Source of the DNA: CBDFLA01 sp965248915
GTDB lineage: Bacteria > Pseudomonadota > Alphaproteobacteria > M2410
Direction of reading: 5' to 3'
Assembly (NCBI GenBank): GCA_965248915.1
Contig: OZ252216.1
Coordinates: forward strand, 2,790,001-2,854,000
DNA: 64,000 nt
Every line of letters starts with the position of its first letter. Position 1 is the stretch's first letter. The position numbers and the translations under genes are program-made. The notes beneath the pieces were generated by a model. That model worked only from the letters and a program-made list of their open reading frames with translations. It was not told where the DNA came from and did no database searches. Below, one piece after another: positions 50,283-57,934 of the stretch.

Positions 50283-51008
50283 TTACCCTTGCGCCCGTGC
50301 TTGCGCCATGCGCAACGATCTGACCCTGCGCTTGAGGATCTCCGTGCGCATGCGCACTAAGGTCAACGCCATAAACAACACCACGTAAGCCACACTCAAG
50401 GTGAGCAACGGCCACAACATGGTTGGGTGGATCGATGGTCCATCGAGCCGTGCCAAACTGGCCGGTTGATGTAACGTGTTCCACCATTCCACCGAAAACT
50501 TGATGATCGGCAAGTTGATCGCGCCAACCAGCGCCAGCACTGCCGCCGCCTTTGCGGCTTTAAGAGGCTCTTCGATCGCTTCCCAGAGCGCGATGTAACC
50601 GATGTAGAGGAAAAACAAGACGAGCACCGATGTCAGTCGCGCATCCCAAACCCACCAGGCGCCCCACATGGGCTTGCCCCACAAAGAGCCGGTCGCGAGC
50701 GCAAGTAGTGTGAACCCAGCCCCAACGGGCGCAGCAGCCTTAGCCGCCATATCCGCCAGCGGGTGCTTCATGATCAGGCCGACACCGGAGGCCACCGCCA
50801 TAAAGCCATAGGCAAACATCGCCATCTGAGCCGACGGCACATGCACAAACATGATCCGCACGGTTTCGCCTTGCTGATAGTCAGCCGGCGCCACGAACAA
50901 AGCGAGATAAAGCCCAAAGACCAGAAGCACGACTGCCAGGCCCCAAACCCAGGGCAGCAGTTTGCCGGAGAGGTCCATAAATCGTTTGGGATTGGCGAGT
51001 TCAAACAT
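50283..51008 (-). CDS. ccmC: Haem exporter protein CcmC (intact copy)
   Basis: 241-residue six-helix membrane protein that loads haem onto CcmE. The tryptophan-rich WWD-type motif is PMWGAWWVWDARLTSVLVLFFLYIG, flanked by conserved periplasmic His (FVHVPSAQMAMF and NTLHQPASL). It is full length, unlike the copy at 54.6-55.3 kb. It is separated from ccmB by a 7-kb island with genes on both strands, so it probably has its own promoter. Confidence 0.96.
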   Translation of the reverse strand: MFELANPKRFMDLSGKLLPWVWGLAVVLLVFGLYLALFVAPADYQQGETVRIMFVHVPSAQMAMFAYGFMAVASGVGLIMKHPLADMAAKAAAPVGAGFTLLALATGSLWGKPMWGAWWVWDARLTSVLVLFFLYIGYIALWEAIEEPLKAAKAAAVLALVGAINLPIIKFSVEWWNTLHQPASLARLDGPSIHPTMLWPLLTLSVAYVVLFMALTLVRMRTEILKRRVRSLRMAQARAQG

Positions 51009-51127
51009 GGGGCCTTATTTAGCCCCCACACCCCCAATGAGCAAGTGAGACCGATGAGCGCAGGAGCGGCCAGGTCAGTCCTCACCGCAGCCCAAAATCC
51101 CAAAACGGTTGATTGACCCACAAATCT

Positions 51128-51137
51128 AACTATAGTT
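51128..51137 (+). promoter_or_regulatory. Palindrome AACTATAGTT upstream of the first secreted gene
   Basis: This 10-bp perfect palindrome lies 30 bp before the start of the first secreted gene and is repeated with about 20 identical flanking bases at 55471-55480, before the second module's first secreted gene. A related TATAGTTG occurs before the 56298 gene. Its position suits a -10/operator element. Confidence 0.5.
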
Positions 51138-51166
51138 GTGTTGGGGGGGCAAGAGGAGCTTTTGAC

Positions 51167-51859
51167 ATGCGCATTGGCCTAATTTTCATAGCTATATCGA
51201 TCTTCACAAACGCCTGCGATGCAGCGGCACCGGATCAAAAAGTGGAACGTGTTTACACCCTTGAATCCTGCGAAGCTTGGTATGCGGCGCGGCACTACGA
51301 TTGGGCTCATCCACGAGGCGTTTCCTCACCAGAGTTTGATTTGGATCGAATGTGTCCCATTTTTCACAAAGCCCTACTCGCCGGCCTTTACGAAGATGGC
51401 AACCTCACCCCTTACCAAGTAGAGATTGACCCTCTTGAATCGTGCAACAAGCAGGCGAACGAAATCGAACCCGGCTCAAGCAATAAGCGATTCCAAACAC
51501 TGGTCAGAGACTGCATGCGACGCCACCACGAAGAGCGGTATCTCGATTCAGAGTGCACCCGAGATGGCGTTTCGTTCAGCGACAAAGGTGCCTACCTTTG
51601 GTGCCGAATTTTTATTGCTTCTGAGTCACGTGAACCCTGGGAATCGAACTACGAGATACGTCAGAAACAAAGGCGCACCTATACCGCGCGTGGCCTCTAT
51701 CAAATGGATGTGATGCATTGGTTCGAAGACGTTTCAAGGTTTGGTCCCAAACTCTCCTGCCCAAACGGCGATTATGAGTCGGACCTTGAACAGTGTACAG
51801 TTTCATTTGCATCACCACCCTACCCAGTTCAGATCTCCGGTTACGAGGCATCCGAATGA
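51167..51859 (+). CDS. Secreted eight-cysteine protein, subfamily A
   Basis: 230-residue protein of no family that I recognise. The signal peptide is at 1-22 (MRIGLIFIAISIFTNACDAAA), so it is exported. The mature part has eight cysteines in the order shared by four other proteins nearby: SCEAWY, MCPIFHK, SCNKQ, DCMRR, ECTRD, WCRIF, SCPNG and QCTVS. Four disulfides are likely. The first pair forms the family motif C-x2-WY...C-x2-FH. Nearest relative is the 56298 gene, which shares the ending ASPPYP. AAGAGGAG precedes ATG 51167. Its stop overlaps the next gene's start (ATGA). Confidence 0.8.
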   Translation: MRIGLIFIAISIFTNACDAAAPDQKVERVYTLESCEAWYAARHYDWAHPRGVSSPEFDLDRMCPIFHKALLAGLYEDGNLTPYQVEIDPLESCNKQANEIEPGSSNKRFQTLVRDCMRRHHEERYLDSECTRDGVSFSDKGAYLWCRIFIASESREPWESNYEIRQKQRRTYTARGLYQMDVMHWFEDVSRFGPKLSCPNGDYESDLEQCTVSFASPPYPVQISGYEASE

Positions 51860-52560
51860 CGCCAACCTTCATTTCGCAATGGGTCAAACCAAGCGGTCGC
51901 ATACGCCGGGCAACGCACTGGGCTTTCATCGCACTCATTTCAAGTCTCGCCTCGCACGTAGCGGCAGCCGAGGCGTTGCATGATCCGAAAACCGAACAGC
52001 GCACCGTGTCATTTTCTGATTGCAGAAGCTGGTACTACGAGACCTACCCTCTTCTGTTCCCCCACTTTGAAGGTGAGGAACAGGTCCATGATCACCCGTG
52101 GTGTCGAGCTTTTCACAAAACGCTGATGCAATCAGATGAGTGGCGGCCCGACGTCCTGGATGAATTGCTGGACAATCCTGCGGACTATTGCCGCCGGATC
52201 CGGCTCAAGTTCATAGATAAACTTCCAAAAATCGGCAGACCCAAGCCCTCCACAGACCAGCGCAAGTCGAAAACGTGCGAAGAAAGTACCGCTGAGTACC
52301 AAATCATGGTCGCCCATTGCTCGAAGGAGGCAATATCCTTGCTCGACGAGAGCTTCACCACCTGTCTCGAACGGGAAGCCGTCGAGACCCATGAGTTCGA
52401 ATTTCTTGACCTACAGACACTGAGATACGACCTCGTACTTTGGAAGGCCGGTTTCGATCAATTGTCCTTTTGGTCACAGCGACTACTTAACAACGGCGTT
52501 GCGCTGACCTGCGCCGACAGGGTCTCTTTCAGTGATCAAAGACCCATGTGTATGAGGTAA
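51856..52560 (+). CDS. Secreted eight-cysteine protein, divergent member
   Basis: 234-residue exported protein with a long N-terminal region and signal segment (HWAFIALISSLASHVAAA, cleavage near residue 38). It shares the family order of eight cysteines, beginning SDCRSWYYETYPLLFPHFEG and WCRAFHKTLM and ending LTCADR and PMCMR. It is closer to the 52562 protein than to the 51167 one, but lacks the DxPAYxCRHYP block of that subfamily. Start and stop are coupled to both neighbours (ATGA before, one base after). No function is known. Confidence 0.78.
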   Translation: MTPTFISQWVKPSGRIRRATHWAFIALISSLASHVAAAEALHDPKTEQRTVSFSDCRSWYYETYPLLFPHFEGEEQVHDHPWCRAFHKTLMQSDEWRPDVLDELLDNPADYCRRIRLKFIDKLPKIGRPKPSTDQRKSKTCEESTAEYQIMVAHCSKEAISLLDESFTTCLEREAVETHEFEFLDLQTLRYDLVLWKAGFDQLSFWSQRLLNNGVALTCADRVSFSDQRPMCMR

Positions 52561-52561
52561 G

Positions 52562-53242
52562 ATGTCGAGAGCCAAGAATCTCATTATTCGCATCCTTGCG
52601 GCAATCACGGTCAGCTCCGCGATGTCGGTATGCTCTTTAGCCCAATCTGATACAGAAGAAGCAACCGTCTCATTTTCTGAATGCACCGATTGGTACCGAA
52701 GTGAGTTTCCGTGGTTCTTTTCATACTTACCCGGTGCAGCAAATCCTAAGAGCGATGATCTCTGCCGCGCCTTTCACGAAGAGTTGATGGAAATCCCGAA
52801 ATACCGGCCTATCCCGGTTGTTTCCGAAATCGACAGCCCCGCCTATGACTGTCGTCACTATCCAACTTTCTTGATACAAGAAAGGTACGGTGACCTTGAC
52901 GCCACTGAATTGACCCTTCCGCATTTTCTTGAGTGTACACACAAAGAGAAACGAGATCGGCAGCACCTAAGAGTCTGTGTAAATTCAAACCTCGATCTCT
53001 ATGCCAATGAATTCAAAAAATGCCTGGTTGAAGAGATCCAAAAGAGCGACAAACACCCTTCCGAACCATCCGCTCAATCGAATGCCGAAGCACTAGTATA
53101 TCTTTGGATTCACTCCCTCCATTTTAATGAGGAATACTCTCTACGATGGGCTCAGAGAATGCTCATGAAAGATCCGAGGTTAGATTGCTCTCACATCAAT
53201 CTTTCAACGAGACAATCCGTAAGCTGTCGAATGTCAGAGTGA
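52562..53242 (+). CDS. Secreted eight-cysteine protein, subfamily C
   Basis: 226-residue exported protein (signal peptide about 1-28, IIRILAAITVSSAMSVCSLAQS). Motifs shared with the 55510 protein: SFSECTDWYRSEFPWFFSYLP, DDLCRAFHEELM, SPAYDCRHYP, and a C-terminal RWAQRML helix. There are eight mature cysteines in the family order. It is last of the three-gene operon, and its stop lies 13 bp from the stop of the convergent variable-tail gene. No enzyme motif is visible. Confidence 0.8.
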   Translation: MSRAKNLIIRILAAITVSSAMSVCSLAQSDTEEATVSFSECTDWYRSEFPWFFSYLPGAANPKSDDLCRAFHEELMEIPKYRPIPVVSEIDSPAYDCRHYPTFLIQERYGDLDATELTLPHFLECTHKEKRDRQHLRVCVNSNLDLYANEFKKCLVEEIQKSDKHPSEPSAQSNAEALVYLWIHSLHFNEEYSLRWAQRMLMKDPRLDCSHINLSTRQSVSCRMSE

Positions 53243-53255
53243 CGCAATTCGCGAC

Positions 53256-54032
53256 CTAAATGCGCCAAGTATCCTTGTCGATGAACTCATCTCGACCTCT
53301 TTGCCAATTCTCTTCTAAGGCATCCATATAAAACGACGAAAACGTCGAGGTGTCATATTTGCTCTCGGCAAATTCAATAAAGTTTTCAAACAAGAAACCG
53401 TTCCGCCCAATCTCCCATGCGTCTTGATACAGTTGCTTCTTGTCCTCGTCGGTCATTTCTTCATATGTCTTGCGACCACTGCCGCTTTCTCCTTGCTGGG
53501 CTTGCGCAAGTGCCGTTCGGCCAGTTGCATTTGCATACTGCAAACCGGAACCAATCGGATTCATTTGGGGAAAACCGCCACCGATCCTCGAAGTATTTCT
53601 GGATGAGATTGGACTTTCATTCTGTGCAGCAGCAGCCTGGGCCGCCTCCCTCTTCCGTCGTTCCATCTTCTCAATCTTGATCCAAGCGGGCACGAGGGAC
53701 GCGTTCGCATCGCCAAAAAGCTCGTTGTAAACGTCTTTGTCGAGCGCCCGCACTTGCGCCTCGCTCATGTCGGGAAGATCGGCGATGGTCGTCGGCAGGT
53801 CGCGCACATTTGTCGGAATGCCCAGGCCGTGCCGCGGTGTGCCATACCCACTCGGGTCCGAGGGCGCGTGCCCGAAACCTTGAGGCTCCGGCGGTTGAGC
53901 CGGCTGGCCAAACGGGGATTGTAGATATTGTTGCTGCTGCAGCAGTTCTTGTTGCCGCTTCTTTTCTTGCTCCTGCAATAGTTGCCAGAGCCCATAAGGG
54001 TCTCCATGGCGATTGGGATCATCAAAAAACAT
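53256..54032 (-). CDS. Constant-N / variable-C protein, copy 1
   Basis: 258-residue protein of unknown function, without signal peptide or membrane helix. Residues 1-136 are shared with the copy at 57011-57934 apart from at most a couple of base changes. This part holds a Gln-rich helix (about 17-40), a Pro/Gly-rich stretch and a charged helix ending in an Ala run. After residue 136 the two proteins differ; here the 122-residue tail contains DAWEIGRNGFLFENF and NWQRGRDEF and ends WRI. GAAGGAG precedes ATG 54032, identical in both copies. G+C falls in the tail, as if the tail were acquired separately. It is convergent with the three secreted genes. Confidence 0.8.
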   Translation of the reverse strand: MFFDDPNRHGDPYGLWQLLQEQEKKRQQELLQQQQYLQSPFGQPAQPPEPQGFGHAPSDPSGYGTPRHGLGIPTNVRDLPTTIADLPDMSEAQVRALDKDVYNELFGDANASLVPAWIKIEKMERRKREAAQAAAAQNESPISSRNTSRIGGGFPQMNPIGSGLQYANATGRTALAQAQQGESGSGRKTYEEMTDEDKKQLYQDAWEIGRNGFLFENFIEFAESKYDTSTFSSFYMDALEENWQRGRDEFIDKDTWRI

Positions 54033-54299
54033 GATCACTCCTTCATTGGGGGCTCCAAACTGCCCCCTTGGTTAAATCAATTATGTACGCATCATACGTA
54101 CAATCGGAGTGTACGGGCAGTTTTGGGGGTGGTAGTTAGGTCATGTTGAGACGGAGGGCAACCGCCGACGCCACAGGGCTAATGGCCAGAAACACTAGCG
54201 TGACAGCCGAAAGCAGCATCATATTGCCGTCCCAGATCTCAGCCGAGGACGCTGCACCGACCCCGAAAATCAGCGTTGGGATGCACAATGGCAGCACCA
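53624..54299. repeat. Near-identical duplicated tract, copy 1
   Basis: Pairs with 57526-58235. It covers the first 136 codons of the variable-tail gene, its promoter region and the 3' part of ccmB. Only a few base changes and about 34 bp of extra sequence in the other copy distinguish them. Identity stops sharply at 53624 (start of different tails) and at 54299, beyond which the ccmB copies differ at many positions. Confidence 0.85.
54085..54101 (-). promoter_or_regulatory. Inverted repeat GTACG-7-CGTAC with embedded -10 box, copy 1
   Basis: Read on the minus strand, GTACG TATGATG CGTAC lies 53 bp before the variable-tail gene start. TATGAT would serve as a -10 box inside an operator. A further GTAC follows at 54111. 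No good -35 box is seen, which suggests an activator or a different sigma factor. Confidence 0.45.
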
Positions 54300-54621
54300 G
54301 AAGCGACAGGAGCAGACCGCCGCGCCGCAAACCTACCGTCAGCGCCGCCCCCACCGCCCCAATGAGGCTTAAAGCAGGGGTGCCGATAAGGAGCCCCACG
54401 ATGAGGGCCCAATATGATTCCGGCGGCAGGCTCAACAAGAGGCCCAGCACAGGTGCAGCTAGAACCAGTGGCAATCCGGTCGTCACCCAATGGGCCAAAC
54501 ACTTCGCCAGCACGAGCGCTGGCAAAGGCAAGGGTGACAGAACCAAGAGAACGAGCGCCGAAAGCCCGTAGGCCGACCACACAAAACCGGCATAACCACC
54601 CATGGCAAAGAATTCACCCAT
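54136..54621 (-). pseudogene. CcmD-CcmB chimera at the duplication junction
   Basis: 161-codon open frame. The first 25 codons (MGEFFAMGGYAGFVWSAYGLS...) are CcmD, continuing directly from residue 26 into the second half of CcmB (VLSPLPLPALVLAKCLAHWVTTG to the native end ALRLNMT). The fusion falls at a short similarity, LVL, in both parents. CcmB lacks its first two or so helices, so exporter function is unlikely, although the frame is open. It marks the join of a tandem duplication whose intact parents are at 50051 and 58072. Confidence 0.88.
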
Positions 54622-54625
54622 CGCT

Positions 54626-55349
54626 CTACCCTTGCGCCCTTGCTTGCGCCATGCGCAGCGATCTGACCCGACGTTTCAAGATCTCCGTACGCATGCGCAC
54701 CAAGGTCAACGCCACAAACAACACCACATACGCCACACTTAGAGTAAGCAGTGGCCACAACATTGAGGCATGGATCGACGGCCCATCAAGCCGCGCCAAG
54801 CTCGACGGTTGATGCAACGTATTCCACCATTCGACAGAAAACTTAATGATCGGCAGGTTGATCGCTCCGACAAGCGCCAAGACCGCCGCGGCCTTTGCGG
54901 CTTTGAGTGGTTCTTCGATCGCTTCCCAAAGGGCGATGTAACCGATGTAGAGAAAAAACAAGACGAGCACCGATGTTAGCCGTGCGTCCCAAACCCACCA
55001 GGTGCCCCACATGGGCTGCCCACAAAGAGCCGGTGGCGAGCGCCAGCAATGTGAACCCAGCGTCAATGGGTGCCGCCGCCTTGGCCGCCATATCCGCCAG
55101 CGGATGCTTCATGATCAGGCCGACGCCGGAAGCCACCGTCATGAACCCATAGGCAAACATCGCCATTTGGGCCGACGGCACATGCACAAACATGATCCGC
55201 ACGGTTTCGCCTTGCTGGTAGTCAGCCGGCGCCACAAACAGCGCGAGATAGAGCCCAGACACCAAAAGCACGACCGCAAGGCCCCAAACCCAGGGCAGCA
55301 ATGTGCCGGAGAGGTCCATAAATCTTTTCGGATTGGCGAGTTCAAACAT
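54626..55349 (-). pseudogene. Frameshifted second copy of ccmC
   Basis: Closely similar to intact ccmC at 50283-51008 across its whole length, starting MFELANPKRFMDLSGTLLPW and ending MAQARAQG. Two bases are missing around 55015-55022 relative to the intact copy, which shifts the frame just before the WWVWDARLTS motif, so the haem-binding half is not translated. It follows the second module and precedes the chimera in the duplicate order ccmC-ccmD. Confidence 0.9.
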
Positions 55350-55470
55350 GGGGCCTTATTTAGCCCCCACACCCCCAATGAGCAAGTGAGACCGATGAAC
55401 GCAGGACACAGCCATCGCGGCTCGCCTCACACCCCGAATCTCCTGAAGCGGTTGATTAAACCACAAATCT

Positions 55471-55480
55471 AACTATAGTT
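55471..55480 (+). promoter_or_regulatory. Palindrome AACTATAGTT upstream of the second module's secreted genes
   Basis: Second copy of the 51128-51137 element, with the same upstream ACAAATCT. It lies 29 bp before ATG 55510. Conservation here stands out because the DNA between the ccmC start and this site has diverged. Confidence 0.5.
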
Positions 55481-55509
55481 GTATCTACTGCCTATATGGA
55501 GAACGACAG

Positions 55510-56187
55510 ATGCGGTCCTGCCAATTCTCAACAATGCTCGCACTGTTCATCGCTTGCCTTCTCGCCCCGGCGACAGCGGCAGCTGAGACCTCGTCTGAAA
55601 TTCAAACCGAGCGGCGCACAGTTTCATTTTCAGACTGCGCCAATTGGTACCGAAACGAGTTTCCCTGGTTCTTTTCATACTTGCCCGATGCAGCAGAACC
55701 GGAGAGCGATGATCTCTGCCGCGCCTTTCACGGAGATCTCATGGACATCCCCGAATTTCGGCCTCTTGACATACCTGCTTATCTAGACACACCTGCCTAT
55801 CACTGCCGTCATTATCCGGAATTTCTGCTCCGCGAACGCTACGGCAGCTCACAGAATTCCCAACTGGCTTTCCCACACTTCATCGAGTGTCTGACTTCTT
55901 ACGTGGAATGGGACCAATCCCTACGAGCCTGCGCCAAATCCAATCTCGACCTCTATACCAATGACTTCAGAGACTGTGTTCATGAAGTGGAAAGGAAGAG
56001 AGACGTTTATCCCCCTAATGGAAATCCTGTTTCCATGATCGACATGACGATTGGGGCCTATCAACTCGACGAAGGTCTTCACTTCCGCTGGGCACAGAGA
56101 ATGTTGGTGGCAGATCCCACTGTGATCTGCCACACAACTCACAAATCAAGTCTGAGATTCATGCGCTGCCAAGTCGCTCCGAAATGA
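55510..56187 (+). CDS. Secreted eight-cysteine protein, subfamily C (second module)
   Basis: 225-residue exported protein (signal peptide about 1-25, MLALFIACLLAPATAAAE). It is a clear paralogue of the 52562 protein: SFSDCANWYRNEFPWFFSYLP, DDLCRAFHGDLMDIP, TPAYHCRHYPEFLLRERYG, and the RWAQRML helix near the end, with all eight cysteines in register. GGAG eight bases before ATG 55510 sets the start. It comes first in its module, whereas its paralogue is last in the other. Function unknown. Confidence 0.8.
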   Translation: MRSCQFSTMLALFIACLLAPATAAAETSSEIQTERRTVSFSDCANWYRNEFPWFFSYLPDAAEPESDDLCRAFHGDLMDIPEFRPLDIPAYLDTPAYHCRHYPEFLLRERYGSSQNSQLAFPHFIECLTSYVEWDQSLRACAKSNLDLYTNDFRDCVHEVERKRDVYPPNGNPVSMIDMTIGAYQLDEGLHFRWAQRMLVADPTVICHTTHKSSLRFMRCQVAPK

Positions 56188-56297
56188 AATTTCGCTTCCC
56201 AAGAACGAATACGCCAACACACCAACAAGATTATTTCGGTTGATCGCGCTATGAAGCCATTTATAGTTGCAGTATACTAACGATCAGAGGCAAGAAA

Positions 56298-56981
56298 ATG
56301 CGATGTATGCTTTCGGCTTTGTTTTTGATTACTTTCGCTGTCGCCGTCTACTCCACCTCAGCATCTGCTAGCAACGAATCACGTGCTTTCAGCTACGAAG
56401 TCTGCAGAGATTGGTATGAAGACCGATACTACGATTGGGACCAACCCGCTGTCCCGTCTAACAGCCGCAAACACTACAACACCCTTTGTCTACACTTCCA
56501 CAAGACCATGCTGACCGAACTCTATGGAAGTCCGCAAGAAGCACCCGCCCTGATCTCCGGTGGGCTTAAAGAGATTTGCAACGGTCTTTATAGAGATGTC
56601 CCATCGTTTATGTCGCCGGAACAGCATGAGGCGATGAAGAAGAAATGCGTAGTAGAAACATTGATGGATCAACAATTGCATCAATACTGCATTTCACGAG
56701 GACATTCGGCACATGAAAAGGAACCTTATGTCCGTTGCCGTTCGAAGCTACAGTTCGAACAAGAAAACGGATGGCGCCCTTTCGCTGACGTTCACAGATC
56801 AGCGGAGATGTATGTCAATGAACGCTCGGTCAACAGCATCTATGTCATTAGGTGGTTTGAAAAAGTTGAGAAGCTCAACCCGCACCTCTTGTGTCCAAGA
56901 GATGCGGCATGGTCTCTCTTCGAACAATGTAAGATGAAACTCGCTTCACCGCCCTACCCAATCGAGGTCGATGAGCGGTGA
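56298..56981 (+). CDS. Secreted eight-cysteine protein, subfamily A (second module)
   Basis: 227-residue exported protein (signal peptide about 1-25, LSALFLITFAVAVYSTSASA). It pairs with the 51167 protein: VCRDWYEDRYYDWDQP against SCEAWYAARHYDWAHP, LCLHFHKTML, and the C-terminal QCKMKLASPPYPIEV against QCTVSFASPPYPVQI. Eight mature cysteines in the family order. A separate TATAGTTG element lies about 35 bp upstream. Its stop is 29 bp from the stop of the convergent variable-tail gene. Confidence 0.8.
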   Translation: MRCMLSALFLITFAVAVYSTSASASNESRAFSYEVCRDWYEDRYYDWDQPAVPSNSRKHYNTLCLHFHKTMLTELYGSPQEAPALISGGLKEICNGLYRDVPSFMSPEQHEAMKKKCVVETLMDQQLHQYCISRGHSAHEKEPYVRCRSKLQFEQENGWRPFADVHRSAEMYVNERSVNSIYVIRWFEKVEKLNPHLLCPRDAAWSLFEQCKMKLASPPYPIEVDER

Positions 56982-57010
56982 AACGCGCCACATCAGATGC
57001 TATTCCGGCA

Positions 57011-57934
57011 CTAGATGTCACTTTTGTTTAGAAGCTGATTCCAGAGCCTCTCCAAATCGTCCTCATTTTCTTCAAAAGTGTCTTGCCACAATTTGAAATT
57101 GTGCTTGCCCCATATCGCACCTGCCACATGCTCCCACTTCCTCCGATATGCTTCCGGGGCGCTTGCAGCACGCCAGACTAGTTCAAACATATCTGATTTG
57201 TAGGCGTCCTTTAGACCTCTTTCATAGCGTTGATCAATTTCCGCCCAGTCTCTCTCAGTGACCCATCGTAGAACGTCTTGGTCCATCTCCTTTCGAGCCT
57301 TCCAATCAAACCATGTGCCTTCCGCCAGTCCGAGTTCGTAAGCCTCCTTCTTGAGTGACGCGATCAAAGCTTGCCTTTGCATTTCGTCGTTCGGCCCTGT
57401 CGCACCAGTGCGCCGGTGCTCGACGCCGTGACCACCGGCTCGACTTGTCGCACGCATCCCGAACGCGGATGGCGTCTCAAGCTGTTGACGGTATCCACTT
57501 TGTTGCAAAGCCGGTTGAGAGGTCGGTGCAGCAGCAGCCTGGGCCGCCTCCCTCTTCCGTCGTTCCATCTTCTCAATCTTGATCCAAGCGGGCACGAGGG
57601 ACGCGTTCGCATCGCCAAAAAGCTCGTTGTAAACGTCTTTGTCGAGCGCCCGCACTTGCGCCTCGCTCATGTCAGGAAGATCGGCGATAGTCGTCGGCAG
57701 GTCGCGCACATTTGTCGGAATGCCCAGGCCGTGCCGCGGTGTGCCATACCCACTCGGGTCCGAGGGCGCGTGCCCGAAACCTTGAGGCTCCGGCGGTTGA
57801 GCCGGCTGGCCAAACGGGGATTGTAGATATTGTTGCTGCTGCAGCAGTTCTTGTTGCCGCTTCTTTTCTTGCTCCTGCAATAGTTGCCAGAGCCCATAAG
57901 GGTCTCCATGGCGATTGGGATCATCAAAAAACAT
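57011..57934 (-). CDS. Constant-N / variable-C protein, copy 2
   Basis: 307-residue protein of unknown function. Residues 1-136 are shared with the 53256-54032 protein; the 171-residue tail is its own. The tail has a basic stretch (GMRATSRAGGHGVEHRR) and then helical, tryptophan-rich sequence (EAYELGLAEGTWFDWKARKEMD, RYERGLKDAY, NFKLWQDTFEENEDDLERLW). No catalytic motif is recognised. The start is set by the shared GAAGGAG and by identity with copy 1; the open frame extends 12 codons upstream without support. It is convergent with two secreted genes and lies 137 bp from ccmB on the same strand. Confidence 0.8.
   Translation of the reverse strand: MFFDDPNRHGDPYGLWQLLQEQEKKRQQELLQQQQYLQSPFGQPAQPPEPQGFGHAPSDPSGYGTPRHGLGIPTNVRDLPTTIADLPDMSEAQVRALDKDVYNELFGDANASLVPAWIKIEKMERRKREAAQAAAAPTSQPALQQSGYRQQLETPSAFGMRATSRAGGHGVEHRRTGATGPNDEMQRQALIASLKKEAYELGLAEGTWFDWKARKEMDQDVLRWVTERDWAEIDQRYERGLKDAYKSDMFELVWRAASAPEAYRRKWEHVAGAIWGKHNFKLWQDTFEENEDDLERLWNQLLNKSDI

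Noticed and set aside
51113..51166. Upstream extension of the first secreted gene
   Set aside because: Adds 18 codons in front of a clean signal peptide that has its own AAGAGGAG site.
53930..53975. CAG/CTG-rich run as an unstable trinucleotide repeat
   Set aside because: It encodes the Gln-rich helix of the constant domain and is unchanged between the two copies, so there is no sign of length variation.
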